64,000 bases of DNA, taken from contig JAFEKR010000029.1 of assembly GCA_019022495.1 (NCBI GenBank), positions 434,001 through 498,000 of the forward strand. Reading direction: 5' to 3'. The notes under the pieces were generated by a model that did not search any database, was not told where the DNA came from, and saw only the letters and a list, made by a program, of their open reading frames with translations. This DNA comes from Epichloe hybrida (lineage: Eukaryota; Ascomycota; Sordariomycetes; Hypocreales; Clavicipitaceae). The translations under genes and the position numbers were made by a program. Position 1 is the stretch's first letter; the number at the start of each line of letters is the position of its first letter. This document shows positions 47,775 to 61,314 of the stretch, piece after piece.

Positions 47775-50700
47775 TACCCCTATACTTATCCCTCCCTTTC
47801 TTCTCCTATAAAAAAGTAAGTATATATTAATACTAGACCTCTATTATATAGTTACTATAGAAAAACCTAGTAGGGTAATATAAGTAGCCTAGCGAAGCTA
47901 GTAGGTTACTAGGCGGGGTTATATCTTTACTATATAGAGTAGAAAATTTTTTAGTATAGTAAGCGCCTTCCTTTACTCTAGTCCTACCCTTAAAAACACT
48001 AGCTACCTCTTTTAAAACCCCCTATTACTAGCTATTTTCTTACTTCCTTTACCCCCTTAACTTTACCCTAATCTTATATTCTATCTATTACTTACTAAAC
48101 TTAAGCTTTACTTTAAGTAACCCCCTTATTAGTAATTATCTAGCCCTTTATTATATAATATACTACCCTTATTTACTCCTAGCCTTTATTTATAAATATA
48201 AATAACCTACGCTTTAATTAGAGCTTAACTAATTTATCCTAAAATATAAATAACTTATCTCCTCTCCCTTAACTTTATATTCTTTTACCTTCCTATTATT
48301 ATAATTTCTTTTTTTTATACCTTTTCTAACCTTATTTATTAATTATCTTACTACCTCTAAGCTCCTTTCTTATATCTAGTTTACTCTTTATTATAAGTAG
48401 TATTATCTCCCCTTTTAACTAACTTATTACTAGTATACCCCCTCCCCCTTCTTTACTCTCTCTTACCTTATCTAAGTATACTTACCTTAGTAAGTATATT
48501 TTAGAAGAAGACTTTAATAATAAAAACCTCTCTAATAGTAAGAAGTATAATTTTCTATATAGTTCTTATATAAATAATCTCTAAAATAAGAGTACCCTTA
48601 ACTATACTCTAGGGCTAAACTAGGCCTATTACTATTATTAAGCTAGCTATTATATATACCTCTAGGAGAAGTACTTATATAGTATAAACCTAAAACTTTA
48701 CTATACCTTTAAATATCTTAAGAATCTTATATATATAGGAAAAGCTATTAAGACTTTAGCTATACTATAGACTAGTAATAGTAAGGGGTAGTATATTACC
48801 CTTATAAAAACTTTTATTTACTACTATAAATATTTTAATAGTATACTTACTACTACTTATATTAATCTAGCTAAGGCCTAGCCCCTAGCCTCCTCCCTTA
48901 TAAGTATAGCTTATACCTAGGGTACCTCTAAGGTATAGTAACTTATACTTACCTAGATAATACTTACTTACTAAGGATATAATAACTTAGTTACTAAATT
49001 CTTTTATAGTATAAGAACTATAAATAATAACTTAGCCTAGTCCATCTTTGCCTAGGAGGTAAGTAATACCTAAGTCTAATAAATAGCTAAAACTATTACA
49101 AAGCTAGCCCACACTATTACTAAGGCCCACCACTAATATAATAATAATAATAACACCCCCCCCCTTCCTAAATTATTTTATATTATAGTGGAATTTTAGC
49201 GCTAGGTTATACGCATATTAGATAGAAATTAAGCGTCTTTTAGCTATCTTTAGTTAAATTAAAATATACTCTTTTAGGGCTATTATTTATCTATATATCC
49301 CCTTATTATAATTTAAAACAGTTAAGTACTTATATATATACTATGCTTTCTAATAGCTCCTAAGTTAGCTATATATAACCTCTTTATTTAACTAAGATAT
49401 TTTAGTTTAAACCCCTACCTAGTGTGTTCTTAGCTATAAGGATTTCCTTTACCTAATACTCTATAATATTATTATTAGTATTTATTATAACTAGCTCTAG
49501 TAGTAGATATTTATTAGCTAGTCTTTAGCTTAGTAGTAAATTATTTACTATACGCTAAATTAAGTTAATATAAAAGATAGGATATAGTCCCCTTAGGATA
49601 TCTAACTTAACTATTAAGGGTATAGGCACCTTAAGCACCTTATATTTAGCTATAACCTAATCTAACTTCTTATAAGGATAGTTTATTTTAATATTATAAA
49701 GGCTAAGCTATATGTAATCCCTAACCTAGAATTGCTTTACTAGCCTATAACTACTATTTATATCCTCCTACTATTATTACTAAATAAAGGCTATTATAGC
49801 TTATATTAAATCTATACTATCTTTTAAATATTATAGAAAGGCTTAAGCCCTCCCCTTTGCTAATATAGTAGATTACCCTATAGGTAATAGATTCTAAATT
49901 ATAGCTATATTAAACCTATAGAGTGCTATGTTTACGCTTATCCTAGTTACTAATAAATCCCTATTATTTAATACTAGCTAGTAAGCTAGTAGGTAATCTA
50001 GCTATTTAAATTAGGAGAAAGATAGTATTATATATAGTATAGCTTATACTTCCTAGTTTACCCTTTCTATACTACTATCTATCTATAGGTAATATATAAT
50101 AGAAAGTAGCTATTACACGCTAACCTTATTATAAAGTTCTATCTAAAAATTACTTAGCTAGTCTAACCTATAATCTATAATAATTTATATAGGGAATTTA
50201 TAAAAATACCACTAGTAGTGTTTAAATTATTCCGCGTATGCCCTAGCCTTTATTAATAATATTGCTTCTAACTAGATATACTTTAAGAGCTAATTAGTAA
50301 TAACTATAAGGAACTATAGCTAATCCTATATTTCTACTAGAAGGTTAGTTATAAAGTTAATAGATATTTATAACTAGTATCTATTAGGGGGTAGAATAGG
50401 TTTTAGCAAGCCTTATTATAGTTACTAGCTTTTCCGCCCTCTATAGTAGTAATAGTTTTATATAAACTAGGCCATGTCTTATAATATACTATCCTAGTAG
50501 AAGTCTCTTTAAAGCGCCTTAAAGGTTATATTTTAACCTAAGTGACCTAATAAGGGTAAGTTATAAACACGCTATATTAATATTATAGTTAACGGCTCCT
50601 ACTTAGGGACCTATATTTATCCTTAGAATTAAAGTAACCCCTTTATGCTAATCTAATAATTTATAATTTGTTCTCTAGTATTAGTGGTGTCTAGGAACTT

Positions 50701-52651
50701 CCTAGCCCCTACTACTACAGTGTCTATTTATAACTTATATGCCTTATCCTAGGCTAAAGACTAATCCTATAGAGACTAAAGGTGCTTATCTATAAATATT
50801 AACCTACTAGCAGGCAGGACCCTTAACTCTATTAGGCTACTATTAGAAGCACTTCCCTTTACTACTATAATAGGTTTAAGGTAAATATATAGTTATCTCC
50901 CCTTAAGGGAAAACTTTATAAGACTAGTTACTAACTAGATAATTAGTGCCTTTACCCTTTCTATTCCTAGCCTCTCTAGATAATACTATAATAGTATATC
51001 TAGTTATTTCACTTAAGTACCTAGTTTATAATATAAATAGAAATTAAAAAGTGCTAGGGCCTTTGCCTACTAAGCTTAATATTTAGATATCTCCCTTAGC
51101 ACTATAAAGTACTTAAGGTTCTTATAGTCTATTAGAATTATAAATAGTTTACCTACGCCCTATAGCTCTGCTAACTATACCTTAAGATAGGAGATAATTA
51201 CTAATAACTCCTTATTATAAATTATATAATTCCACTAAGTAGGTTATAATTAAGCTAAATAGTAGGCTACTAGATGTAAAATACTATTATTACTAAACTA
51301 GGAGAGACACCCCCCTAGGGCTATTCTAGAGTAGTCTGCCTTTACTAATATATCCCTTTTAGGATCCTACTAAGCTAGGATTAGGTATAATATAAAAGCT
51401 AACTTTAATGCCTTAAAGGCCTTATTATATACCTTTATCTAGTAGAATAGGACCCCCTTCTTTATTAAGTTAATTAGAGAACCTATAATATTTAAGAAAT
51501 CTAGTATAAAGTTATAATAAAAGTTAGCAAACCCTAGAAAACCATAAACCCCCTAAACCCTAGTTAGTGCCTCCTAATCCTAAATTACTATAATCTTTTC
51601 TTTATCTAGATAGATAGCTTTCCTTACCTAAATAACAAACCCTAAGTACTTAACCTCTTTAGTAGTAAAGATATATTTCTTAATATCTAGGTTTAGGCTA
51701 GCCTATTATAATCTAGCTAGTATACTATAGACCTTTTACATATAGTCCCTCCTTAAATCACCTAAGTAAACTAGTATATTATTAAGGTATGTGGTAATAT
51801 AATCACTAAGTATCCTACTTAGCGCGCTATTAATATATTATTAGAAAGTTACTAGCGCGCTTACTAACCTAAAGGGATATATAAGCTATTTAAATAAGCT
51901 AAACCTAGTCTAAAATGCGGTCTAGTATTCCTTACCTTTAGTAATATATATATAATAGAATGCTAATTATATGTCTAGCTTTATAAACTACTTTACCTTT
52001 AATAGTAAACATAGTATTTCCTTTACTAATAGTAGGGGGTAATAGTCTTATTTTATAATCTTATTAAGCATATAATAGTCTATATAAAACCTCTAGCTAC
52101 CCCTAGGCTTCTTTATAAGTAGTACTAGGGCTACTGCTAATAAGAAGCTTGCTTAAATCTACCCCTTATTTATTAAGTCTATTACTTACTTCTAGATCTT
52201 AAGTAAATATTCTTAGGGCATATTATATAAAGGTGCCTATAGTAGGTTAGGCTTGCTACTATTTACATTACGCTTTAGTTAAATATAGTAGTCTAACTTC
52301 CCTTAATATAGGGGTAAGGCGCTTGCCTTACTTTTTAAAAATAAGTCTTAAAAATCCTATAATATCTCTAGTAAGGAAGCAAGAAGCTCCCTCTCTATAG
52401 GTTCTAGGGTTATATTAATCTATAAGATTAATATAATCTCCTATAAGCTTATAGCGCATAGCTAGATATTCTTCTTTTACTTACACGTATATTATACTAA
52501 ACCTATAAAGGTTAAGCTAAGAATTAAAACTATAGGATAGTTAACTCTCCTATTTACTATAGCCTATATATATAACCTGTTCGCGGAGCTAATGTAAACT
52601 TACTGCTATGTTATATTTAGCTTAATTTTATTCTATTTTATTTATAGTATC

Positions 52652-52842
52652 TATGAGGCCCCACTCATAACACGGGTGCACCCCGCCAGCGCACCACGCT
52701 GTAGGGCTAGGTCCACGTAACACTAGCAAGCCACTAGCTATAAGTTAGCAACTCATATATATAACACACTTAGACCTAGCAAGCTTTAGTTAATATATAA
52801 ACGCCCCTATACCTCTTACCTAGCTATCCCTTTATTCTTATA
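52652..52842 (+). repeat. 5' LTR of the inner Gypsy (191 bp)
   Basis: The outer start keeps GC (GGTGCACCCCGCCAGCGC); the inner end is mutated (TTTATTCTTATA). Confidence 0.9.
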
Positions 52843-55800
52843 ATTCTAAAGCTTCTCTTACTAGCTATCTAAGAGTAATATAAGGAGAAGAATAACCTAA
52901 TTTACTAGAACTATACTATATATTACTTAAGATTAGCTAGATAATAGTAATACTATAGCTAGGGATATATAATATTCTATAACCCTATCTAAAGCTATAC
53001 CCTTTACTATAAGGATAGAAGAGGTAGTAATTAGAGAGTAAATTACCTAGCTTAAGTAACTTAAGGAACTATAGAATTAAGAAAAGAAGCTTACTAACTT
53101 AATATAATCTTATAGAGAACTAGTAAAAAGGGGCTAAAAAAATAGCTTATCCTTAAGCCTTAGTAGCTAAGAAGTTAAGGTCTAAAATATTATAAAACTC
53201 TAATACCTTATAAACTTATAGAAGTATAAGATATAGCTTAATAACCTTAACTATACCTTTAAGGGGGTAAAGAAGAAGTATTACTAGGATAACTAAAAGA
53301 TTCTCTTTACACTTAACTATATATATATAAACTATTAGGCTAGATAGGACTAATATATTAAAGAATAACTAGCTAATAGTTAGGATTATCCTAAGGATAA
53401 CTAGAATAAGTTCTAAGACTAGACCCTTATACTACTTAAAGACTCTATAAGTCATAATATATAAATAGCCATATAGCTAGAAAACACGAAGTAAAAGGAG
53501 GGCTAGAGTTCTATTAAGTTTAGTATTTACTTAGATTTACTAGAGAAATACCTAGAATACGCTCTAGAAAAGACCTATGCTCTTATATTCTTTATAAAAT
53601 TACTTCCTAACTTATAAGATTATATTAACCTATATATAGACATCACTAGTTTAATATAAGAAAATATTATATAACTTACTTAGTAATTCTAGGAGATAAT
53701 ATTAAAGAATAAGCAAAAGCTAAATAATTTAGAAGAGAAAGGGCTATATAAGGTAGCTTAACACTAAAGATATAACTCCCTATAAGGGCATTAGCTAAAT
53801 AGGGACTAAAGAGATAAGAATAAGGATAAGGAAAAGACCCTAGCTACCTATCTAAATAATAATAAACTATAAGGAAGAAAATAGTGCTTTAATTATAGTA
53901 GTATAGAGCACCTTATTTATAATTATAATAAGCTAAGGAAAGACTAGTAAAAGAGCTAGGAAAACTCCTAGAGGTAGAAGTAAAAACCCTTACCTTTACC
54001 TTAGACACTAGGGTACTAATAGGATACTAATTCTATACACTAGTTACTATTTATAGGTATAAAGACATTAAAATAGCAGCGGATCTTAATAGTTACGCTA
54101 AGATTAATATTATAAGTGCCTAATTTACATAGACTTATAAGCTTAATTAAGCTAAGGCTATAGCACTTATCTTAAAGGTAGTAGGGGCTCTAATAGTTCC
54201 CTAATATAGTATCTATAAGGTGCCTATTATAATTAAAGATTTATAGGGTAAAGAGAAAGATCTTAAGTTACTATATATAGCTATTAATAGGGACCTAAGA
54301 GTAAAGGGAAGCCTTATATTAATTAGAATGCATATACTTACAAAAGAACGCATATATCTTTGCTTATACTTATAAGAATAGTAGTTTAAAAAGAGAAAGG
54401 TAGCCTTTTTACTACTAACTCCTTATAAGTTTATAAAGGTAATATATAATAAGATAATTATATATACTATTATAGGTATATTAGAGAATAAGTTTATCCC
54501 TCTTAAAGCTAAAGAGGAGGCAAGAGTATATAAAACTATTAAAGATATCCTAGAGAAACTATATAAGTTTAAAGATATATTTATATTAGATAAGGTAAGG
54601 AGCCTCCTATTAAAGAAGTTAACTAACTATATAATTAATCTTATACTAGGAGCTATACCCCTATATAGACTAATCTATTCTCTCTCCTAAAGTAAGCTTA
54701 GAGAGCTCTAGGAATATATTAATAATAACCTAAAGAAAGGCTAGATAAGACCCTTAAAGAGCCTAGTAGGCGTGCCTATTCTATTTATGGTAAAGAAGGA
54801 TAGAACGCTCTAGCTATATATTAACTATTAAGGGCTTAATAAGGTAATATAAAAGAATTACTATACTTTTCCCCTAATTTTAAAGATCCTTAATTAATAC
54901 TAAGGGGCTTATTTCTTTTCTAAGATTAATATTAAGGATATATACTACTGAATTTATATTAAAGAGAGTAATAAGTAAAAGATAGCTTTTTATATATATT
55001 ATAGGCACTATAAGTACCTTATAATGCCTTTTAGGTTAATAAATACCCTAGCTACTTTCTAGAGTTATATCTATAAGGCACTATATAAGCTAGTTAACAC
55101 TATGTATATAGTGTATCTAAATAATATCTTAATCTTCTCTAAGATAAAGGAGGAGCATACTAAATATATTAAGTAAGTTCTTAAATATATAAGGTTAGTA
55201 AAGTTATATATAAAACCCTCTAAGTGCTCTTTTTATAAAGAATTAGTAAAATTCCTAGGATTTATTCTCTTTATTAATAGGATATTAATAAATACTTACT
55301 AGGTTAATATAATTAGAGAATAGAAGGAGCTAATAAGTTTTAAGAATATATAGTTATTCCTTAGGTTCTATAACTTCTATTAATAGTTTATCTATAAATA
55401 CTCTAGGATTATAGCACCTCTTTATACGCTAATAAAGGGTAGTTAAAATAGTATCTAGACTAGGAGGTTTATATTTAGAGAAAAGGAGTAGTTAGTATTT
55501 AACTAGCTAAAAGATACCTTTTAGTAAGCGCCTCTACTCTAACACTATAACCTAAGTTAAGTAATATATATTAAGATAGATGCCTTAATTTTCATAATAA
55601 TAAGAATTCTATCTTAGTAGGATAATAAGGGCTATTAGTATCTAGTAGCCTTTTAGTTAAGGAAGTTTACAGATACTAAACATAACTATAGCATAGCTAA
55701 TTAAGAGTTACTTACTATAGTAAAGTTATTTAAACACTAGTAATATTATATTAAAGGCATAGAGATACTTATAGAGGTCCTATTAGACTATTATAACCTA

Positions 55801-58800
55801 TAGACCTTTATAAGGTAGTAGAAGCTAAATAAAAGATAGGTATAATAGTATATATTTCTTTACCCTTTTTATTTTATAATTAAGTATAGACTAAGAAAGA
55901 GTAACCCTATAAATACACTATTAAGAAGGTCTAATTATAAAGGCAAACCTATATTAAATAAAATACTCCTACTAGAGCTTTAAAGGAAGATAGTAAATAT
56001 CTTTATAGTAAAAGAAAAAGTACTAATATATTAAAGAAGTTATAGTATAACACTAGTCTTAGAACTTACTAAGGTAAGAGTAGCCTAGGTAAAAGGCTAG
56101 TTAGCTACTGTAAATCTAGTAATAGGTTAGCTAAATAAGGGTGATTTTAAGGAGAAGGTAATATGTGTTTAAGATGTTAGTATAGTATAAGTAATTTAGG
56201 GGGCTATTATATTACTAAATCCTTACTAATCCATAGCAAATAAACCATTAGCATAACTACTATAAAAGGCATAAGACTAAGATCTAGATTTATAAAAGCA
56301 TGGAGGTAAGGTTAACTCCTAAGTAAAAGGGAGGGGAAAAGCTAGTCTATAGTTATATAGTGTAAGGGGCCTCCTAATATATAAAGACTAGGTAGTTGTT
56401 CCGCAGGAGCCTATCTTATAATAGAAGCTTCTATAGCTATACTATAATAATTTATTAGTAGGTTACTTTAGGACTAAACATACTCTTAAACTACTAAAAC
56501 ATTACTATTAGTAGCTAGCAATAAGTGAAGCTATTTTAGACTATATATCTAGCTATAAAGTATGCTAGCACGTGGTAGCTAGGAGGCACTGCCTGTATAG
56601 AAGCCTTAAATTACTACTAATACTAAGGTAACTATAGGTAAAGATCTTAATAGATTTTATCATAGGATTACCACTAGTATGGCTAGGTAACTAAGAAACT
56701 AATGTAATTCTAGTAATTATAGACTAATTTACTAAGTACTTTATCTTCCTCCTTGTATAAACTATAATTAATATAGCTAAATTAGTAAAGCTATTCTATA
56801 AGGAGATTAAGCTTTAATTTAGGGCGCTAGAGGGTATTATATCTAATAGAGGATTAGTGTTTATAAGTAAATTCTAGTTAGATATATATTACCTATTATA
56901 TGTAAAGCGTAGGCTTTTAATAGTATTTTACCCCTAAACTAATAGGTAAATAAAGAGAATAAACTAAGTACTTAAATATTACTTATAATGCTTTATTAAA
57001 AAAAACTAATAGCTATAGCTAAAGCTACTCCTAATAGCTTAATTTATATATAATAATACTATTAATAAGATAATAGGTTACTCCCTTAACTATACTTTTA
57101 TAGGCTATTTACCTAAGTTTTATCTAGCTCTTAAGGGTAAGAGTAAGGAGGGGAAGGTCCTAGAAGCCTATATATATATATAAAAGCTACATAAGGTTAG
57201 GGAGAAACTAGTATATAACTAGGCAAGAGCTACTAAAGCATAGGCAAAGTATTATAACTAATAACACTAGCTATTAACCTTAAAAAGAGGAGACTTAGTA
57301 CTACTATTAGCAAAGAATATTAGACTTAAGGATATGAAATAGAAGCTAACCCCTAGATTTATTAGGCTATTTTAGATACTTAATGCTATAAGCAAATAAG
57401 CATACTAACTAGCGCTACCTAATAAGTATAGTTAACTATATAATATATTTTATATTAGTCTATTAAAGCTATAGAATTACTAGAAAGATACTATAGATAA
57501 AGAAATACTAATACTAAACCTTAAAGATAAAGATAATAAATTTAAAGTTAAAGAAGTTAAGAATTATAGGAAGACTTATAAAGGTAATAAATACCTAGTA
57601 AAATAGAAGGGTTAGCTAAGTAAATATAATTAATAGGTAGTAGTAAAAGATATAGAAAGCGCTTAATATATAATTTAGGCCTTCTATTAAAGTAAAATAA
57701 GAAGGAAGTATAGTAAGTTATAAGCAAATTATAAGCACTAAGGAATAATATTACTATAGTAAAGGCTTAATATTATTAGTTACCTAAAAATTCTACCTAG
57801 AGGCCTATATTATATTATAAAAAAATAAAGAAAATAGCGCTTAAAGCGTAAGTAAAGTAACTAGAAAACCCTCTATTATAGCCCTTAGATAGGAGATAAC
57901 CTTACTATTAATAAACCTATACTTTACCTTATTTTTATTAGCTTAAATTACTTCCTTTATAGTATAAAAAAAGTAGTGCACTACTATAGCCTAGGTAATA
58001 TAGCCTAAATCTAATAAATAAAGCTAAAGAACTATACACGCTTCCTATATAGCTATAGTATTCTCTAGGTCCTCCTATTAAAATATTAGTAAAGCCTTAG
58101 TAAATAAATAATAAAAAGCTAAGGGTAAACTAGAAAAGAGGGGAATAAGGCTATAGCTACTAAGGTAACTTATAACTACTACTAAGAAACTAGATAGCTC
58201 TACTAAGAAATAGAGGTAGCTTATATAAAAAGGTTAGTAAATAATAAGTAATTAGGTTAGGATTTAATAGACTTAATATGCCTTTATAGCACTAGTTAAC
58301 CTAAAGGTAATATAATATAAGGTATTTATATAGTTAAATCCTATAACTAAGTTAAGAATATACTTAGTAAAGCTATAGTAAGTTTTCTCTAAAAAAACAC
58401 TAATACTCTCTTTATTTAGGGTAGAAATAGTAGTGCTTATAAGGGCTTATACTTACTTATAAATAACTATTAGGTTAGAAAAGTCACTAGCTATTATTAC
58501 TATAGCTTAGTATAGAAAAGTTAGTAAGTTAAAAGTATATAGTAATAGAATACTAAGTAACTTACTATCTTATAGGTATTACTATGCTTATTATATTAGA
58601 GATAACACTTTAATTACTTATCCCTAGTAGCACTACTCCTAAGTAAAGAATAAGGAAAACTATATATAATTCTTAGTAAAGTAGCCTTAATTAGTAAGTG
58701 CCTCTTAAAGTTAGTGTAGCTAGTGTGTAAGTAGTATATATAAGAGCACTTATAGAAGTAAATAGCATTAGCTTTTATAATAAAATAGTAAGGATAGGTA

Positions 58801-59021
58801 TATAATAAGTTAGGGTAAATAAAGTCTAATTAAAATTAATTAGAATAGTCTAGAGTTATAAGGAGGAAAAGGGAGTAATATAATAGTAAGTTATAATAAA
58901 ATTTATATTATAAAGCTAACTAATTTATTTATTATTATTTTTATTATTAGCTAGTTAGTAAATAGCTATATTATGGCTAGGGAAAGCTATTTAGAAGCCT
59001 AGCTATAAGTAAGGGGATAAT

Positions 59022-59212
59022 TATAAGGCCTTACTTATAATATAAGTACACCCCGCTAGCGCACCACGCTGTAGGGCTAGGTTTACGTAACACTAGCGAG
59101 CTACTAGCTATAAGTTAGTGACTTGCACGTATAACACACTTAGACCTAGCAAGCTTTAGTCAATATACGAACGCCCCTATACCTCTTGCCTAGCTATCCC
59201 TTTGTTCTCACA
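59022..59212 (+). repeat. 3' LTR of the inner Gypsy (191 bp)
   Basis: The inner start is mutated (TATAAGGCCTTACTTATAAT); the outer end is intact (TTTGTTCTCACA). Confidence 0.9.
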
Positions 59213-60722
59213 GTATCCCTAGGATTAGTTACCTTGTTAATCCTAGGATTATATATACTATAATTAGCATCTCCTATCTATCTAAATCTAGTTAAAACTA
59301 AACTATATGTAATATATATAATTATTTCTCCTAACTTTCCTTTCCCCCTTATTTTATACTAATAGTAGTATAAACTAACCTCTTAGTTAGAAGAGGGAGG
59401 TATTTTAATTAAAGCTTTTAGACTAGGTATTTACTTATAGTAGTATAGTAGTTATAACCTATATTAACCTAAGTATTTATAAAGGTAGTCTTATTAATTA
59501 ATATAGGAACTAAGAAGGGGCTTAAATCTATATTACTCTAGATCTCCTTATAGTCCTTACTAGTAATAATTATATACTATAAAGCCCTTATATACCTCTT
59601 CCCTATATCCCTTATTAAATAACTTAATAATAGGGTTACTCTTTTTTTAACTAGTCTATGGATTTATTATCTAAGTTAATAGTAGGTATTCCTTTAGTGT
59701 TATAAGTGTTTATAAAAGACTTTATTTAAGAATAGATAGTGGGATATAGTAAGTATACTATAGCGAAATGCTTAGAGAAGCTATATTATAAGTATTAACC
59801 CTTATTATAGTATGTGTTAAGCATATCCTAGGTAACTTACTTAGCTTATTTACTACCCTTCTTATTACCTAACTTATAGTAACCTATAGACTTTCTAGAA
59901 TTTTATTAGATCCCTAATGTACCTATAGAGTGGATATCTATTATTAGTGTGTCCTTATCCTATATCTTAGCCTTATTATGCCTAGGCGCTATATTACCTT
60001 GTTTTTATGTGTAGTGTTTTTTCTCTAGTTAGTAGGACTTAATATCTAGCGTAATGCTTTAATAGTAAGCTATTACTACTATGTAATTAGCCTAGGGAAT
60101 GTCTTACCTAACACTATAGTCCCTTATTTGCTTATTAAGCGCTATATGTAACTTAAATAACTTTACTAAGTTTACTTACCTAAGCCCCCTAGCTAAAGCT
60201 AACTTTTATTTAAAGTAAATATAGAAGTTACTAAACCTTTTATTTTATTATTATATTAACTAGTTAAGTTTTATAATAGCTATTTCCTATTAGTAAGGGT
60301 TATTAAATATCTCCCCTAAGTAATTAAGAAGCTAAGATAAATAAAAGTTTTTAAGGTAACCCTTCTTAAAAAAAGGTATAACTTATGCTTAGACCTTAGC
60401 TAATAGGTTCTAGTAAATAAAATACTACTAATCCTAATTACTACTAATAAACTCCCTATTTACTAGTAGTTTATAAGTTATAAGGCCTTTCTAGGCTATA
60501 AATAGGACCCTATTACTATTAAAGGGGGGACTTATTAGTAAGGGTTTTTGCTTAATTTAGGTTAGTATAGGTGTTGTATTCTATATATAAGCTAAGTACT
60601 AGATTTGCTCCGCCTACTATTTTACCTATTATTATAAGCGTGTTAACTTATTATTACTTATTATATCTAGTGGTAATAGCGTATCCATAGGCTAGGTTAT
60701 TTCTATAGTAAAGAATAATATA

Positions 60723-60957
60723 TATTAGGAACTAGCCTTATAGCTACTATATATAAGCGTTTAGAATAAGAATATTATTCTTATAGAAGAAAAGGAGAAC
60801 TTTACTAGTGTTATATAGCATCCAGATATATATCCCCTTATATACGGTCCGTGCGTGGTTTATATAAAGCCCTAACCCCTTTGCCTAGAGTGCGTATACT
60901 TTCCGGAGCCTTTCTGGAGCCGGACTTAACCCGAGCTCACAGCTCGAGTCCATAACA
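60723..60957 (-). repeat. 5' LTR of the outer Gypsy (235 bp)
   Basis: The inner (left) end is mutated (TATTAGGAACTAGCC); the outer (right) end is intact (GAGCTCACAGCTCGAG then TCCATAACA). Confidence 0.92.
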
Positions 60958-61252
60958 CTAGTAGTTAATAGTAACTAGTAGTTAATAGTAACTAGTAGTT
61001 AATAGTAACTAGTAGTTAATAGTAACTAGTAGTTAATAGTAACTAGTAGTTAATAGTAACTAGTAGTTAATAGTACTTTCTAGTTAATAGTAATTAATAG
61101 TAGTTAGTAGTAGTTAATAGTAGTAACTAGTAGTTAATAGTAGTAACTAGTAGTTAATAGTAGTAACTAGTAGTTAATAGTAGTAACTAGTAGTTAATAG
61201 CAGTAACTAGTAGTTAATAGTAGTAACTAGTAGTTAATAGTAGTTAATAGTA
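60958..61252. repeat. Minisatellite, 17-bp then 20-bp units
   Basis: About seven copies of TAGTAGTTAATAGTAAC (17 bp) are followed by about six copies of TAGTTAATAGTAGTAACTAG (20 bp). The same motif (AGTTAATAGTAACTAGT) lies just left of the outer Gypsy at 47523-47539, so the Gypsy inserted into the edge of this array. Confidence 0.92.
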
Positions 61253-61314
61253 ATAAAGAAATAAATTAAAATAATAGTAATAACTAAATCTTAATTTAAA
61301 AATAAGGTAAAAGC

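Larger units (their letters stand above)
52652..59212 (+). mobile_element. Gypsy (Ty3-type) retrotransposon, inner, forward
   Basis: Direct 191-bp LTRs at 52652-52842 and 59022-59212 with a perfect 5-bp duplication GTATC (52647-52651 and 59213-59217). The internal part reads forward: gag-like at about 52.9-54.0 kb, then an RT remnant at about 54.78-55.15 kb (LFMVKKD, LYINY, GLNKVI). A zinc-binding integrase head lies at about 56.4-56.6 kb (VGYFRTKHTLKLLKHYY then C...H), and integrase follows. RT before integrase is the Gypsy order. LTR sequence differs from the outer Gypsy, so this is another family. No intact frame remains. Confidence 0.88.
47540..60957 (-). mobile_element. Gypsy (Ty3-type) retrotransposon, outer, reverse
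   Basis: Direct 235-bp LTRs at 47540-47774 and 60723-60957 with a perfect 5-bp duplication CTAGT (47535-47539 and 60958-60962). On the minus strand the RT remnant at about 51.7-52.1 kb reads like Gypsy RT (VKKPRGS, FYIDYYMLNKI, TTYLNNILVY). Integrase-type sequence would lie further toward 49.2 kb and the gag side at 59.2-60.7 kb. It is interrupted by the inner Gypsy at 52652-59212. The stretch 47775-49200 between pol and the 3' LTR has no domain I recognise. All frames are broken by RIP. Confidence 0.88.

Noticed and set aside
60958..61252. Possible CRISPR-like array of regularly spaced repeats
   Set aside because: The units are directly tandem with no unique spacers and the setting is eukaryotic; it is a minisatellite.
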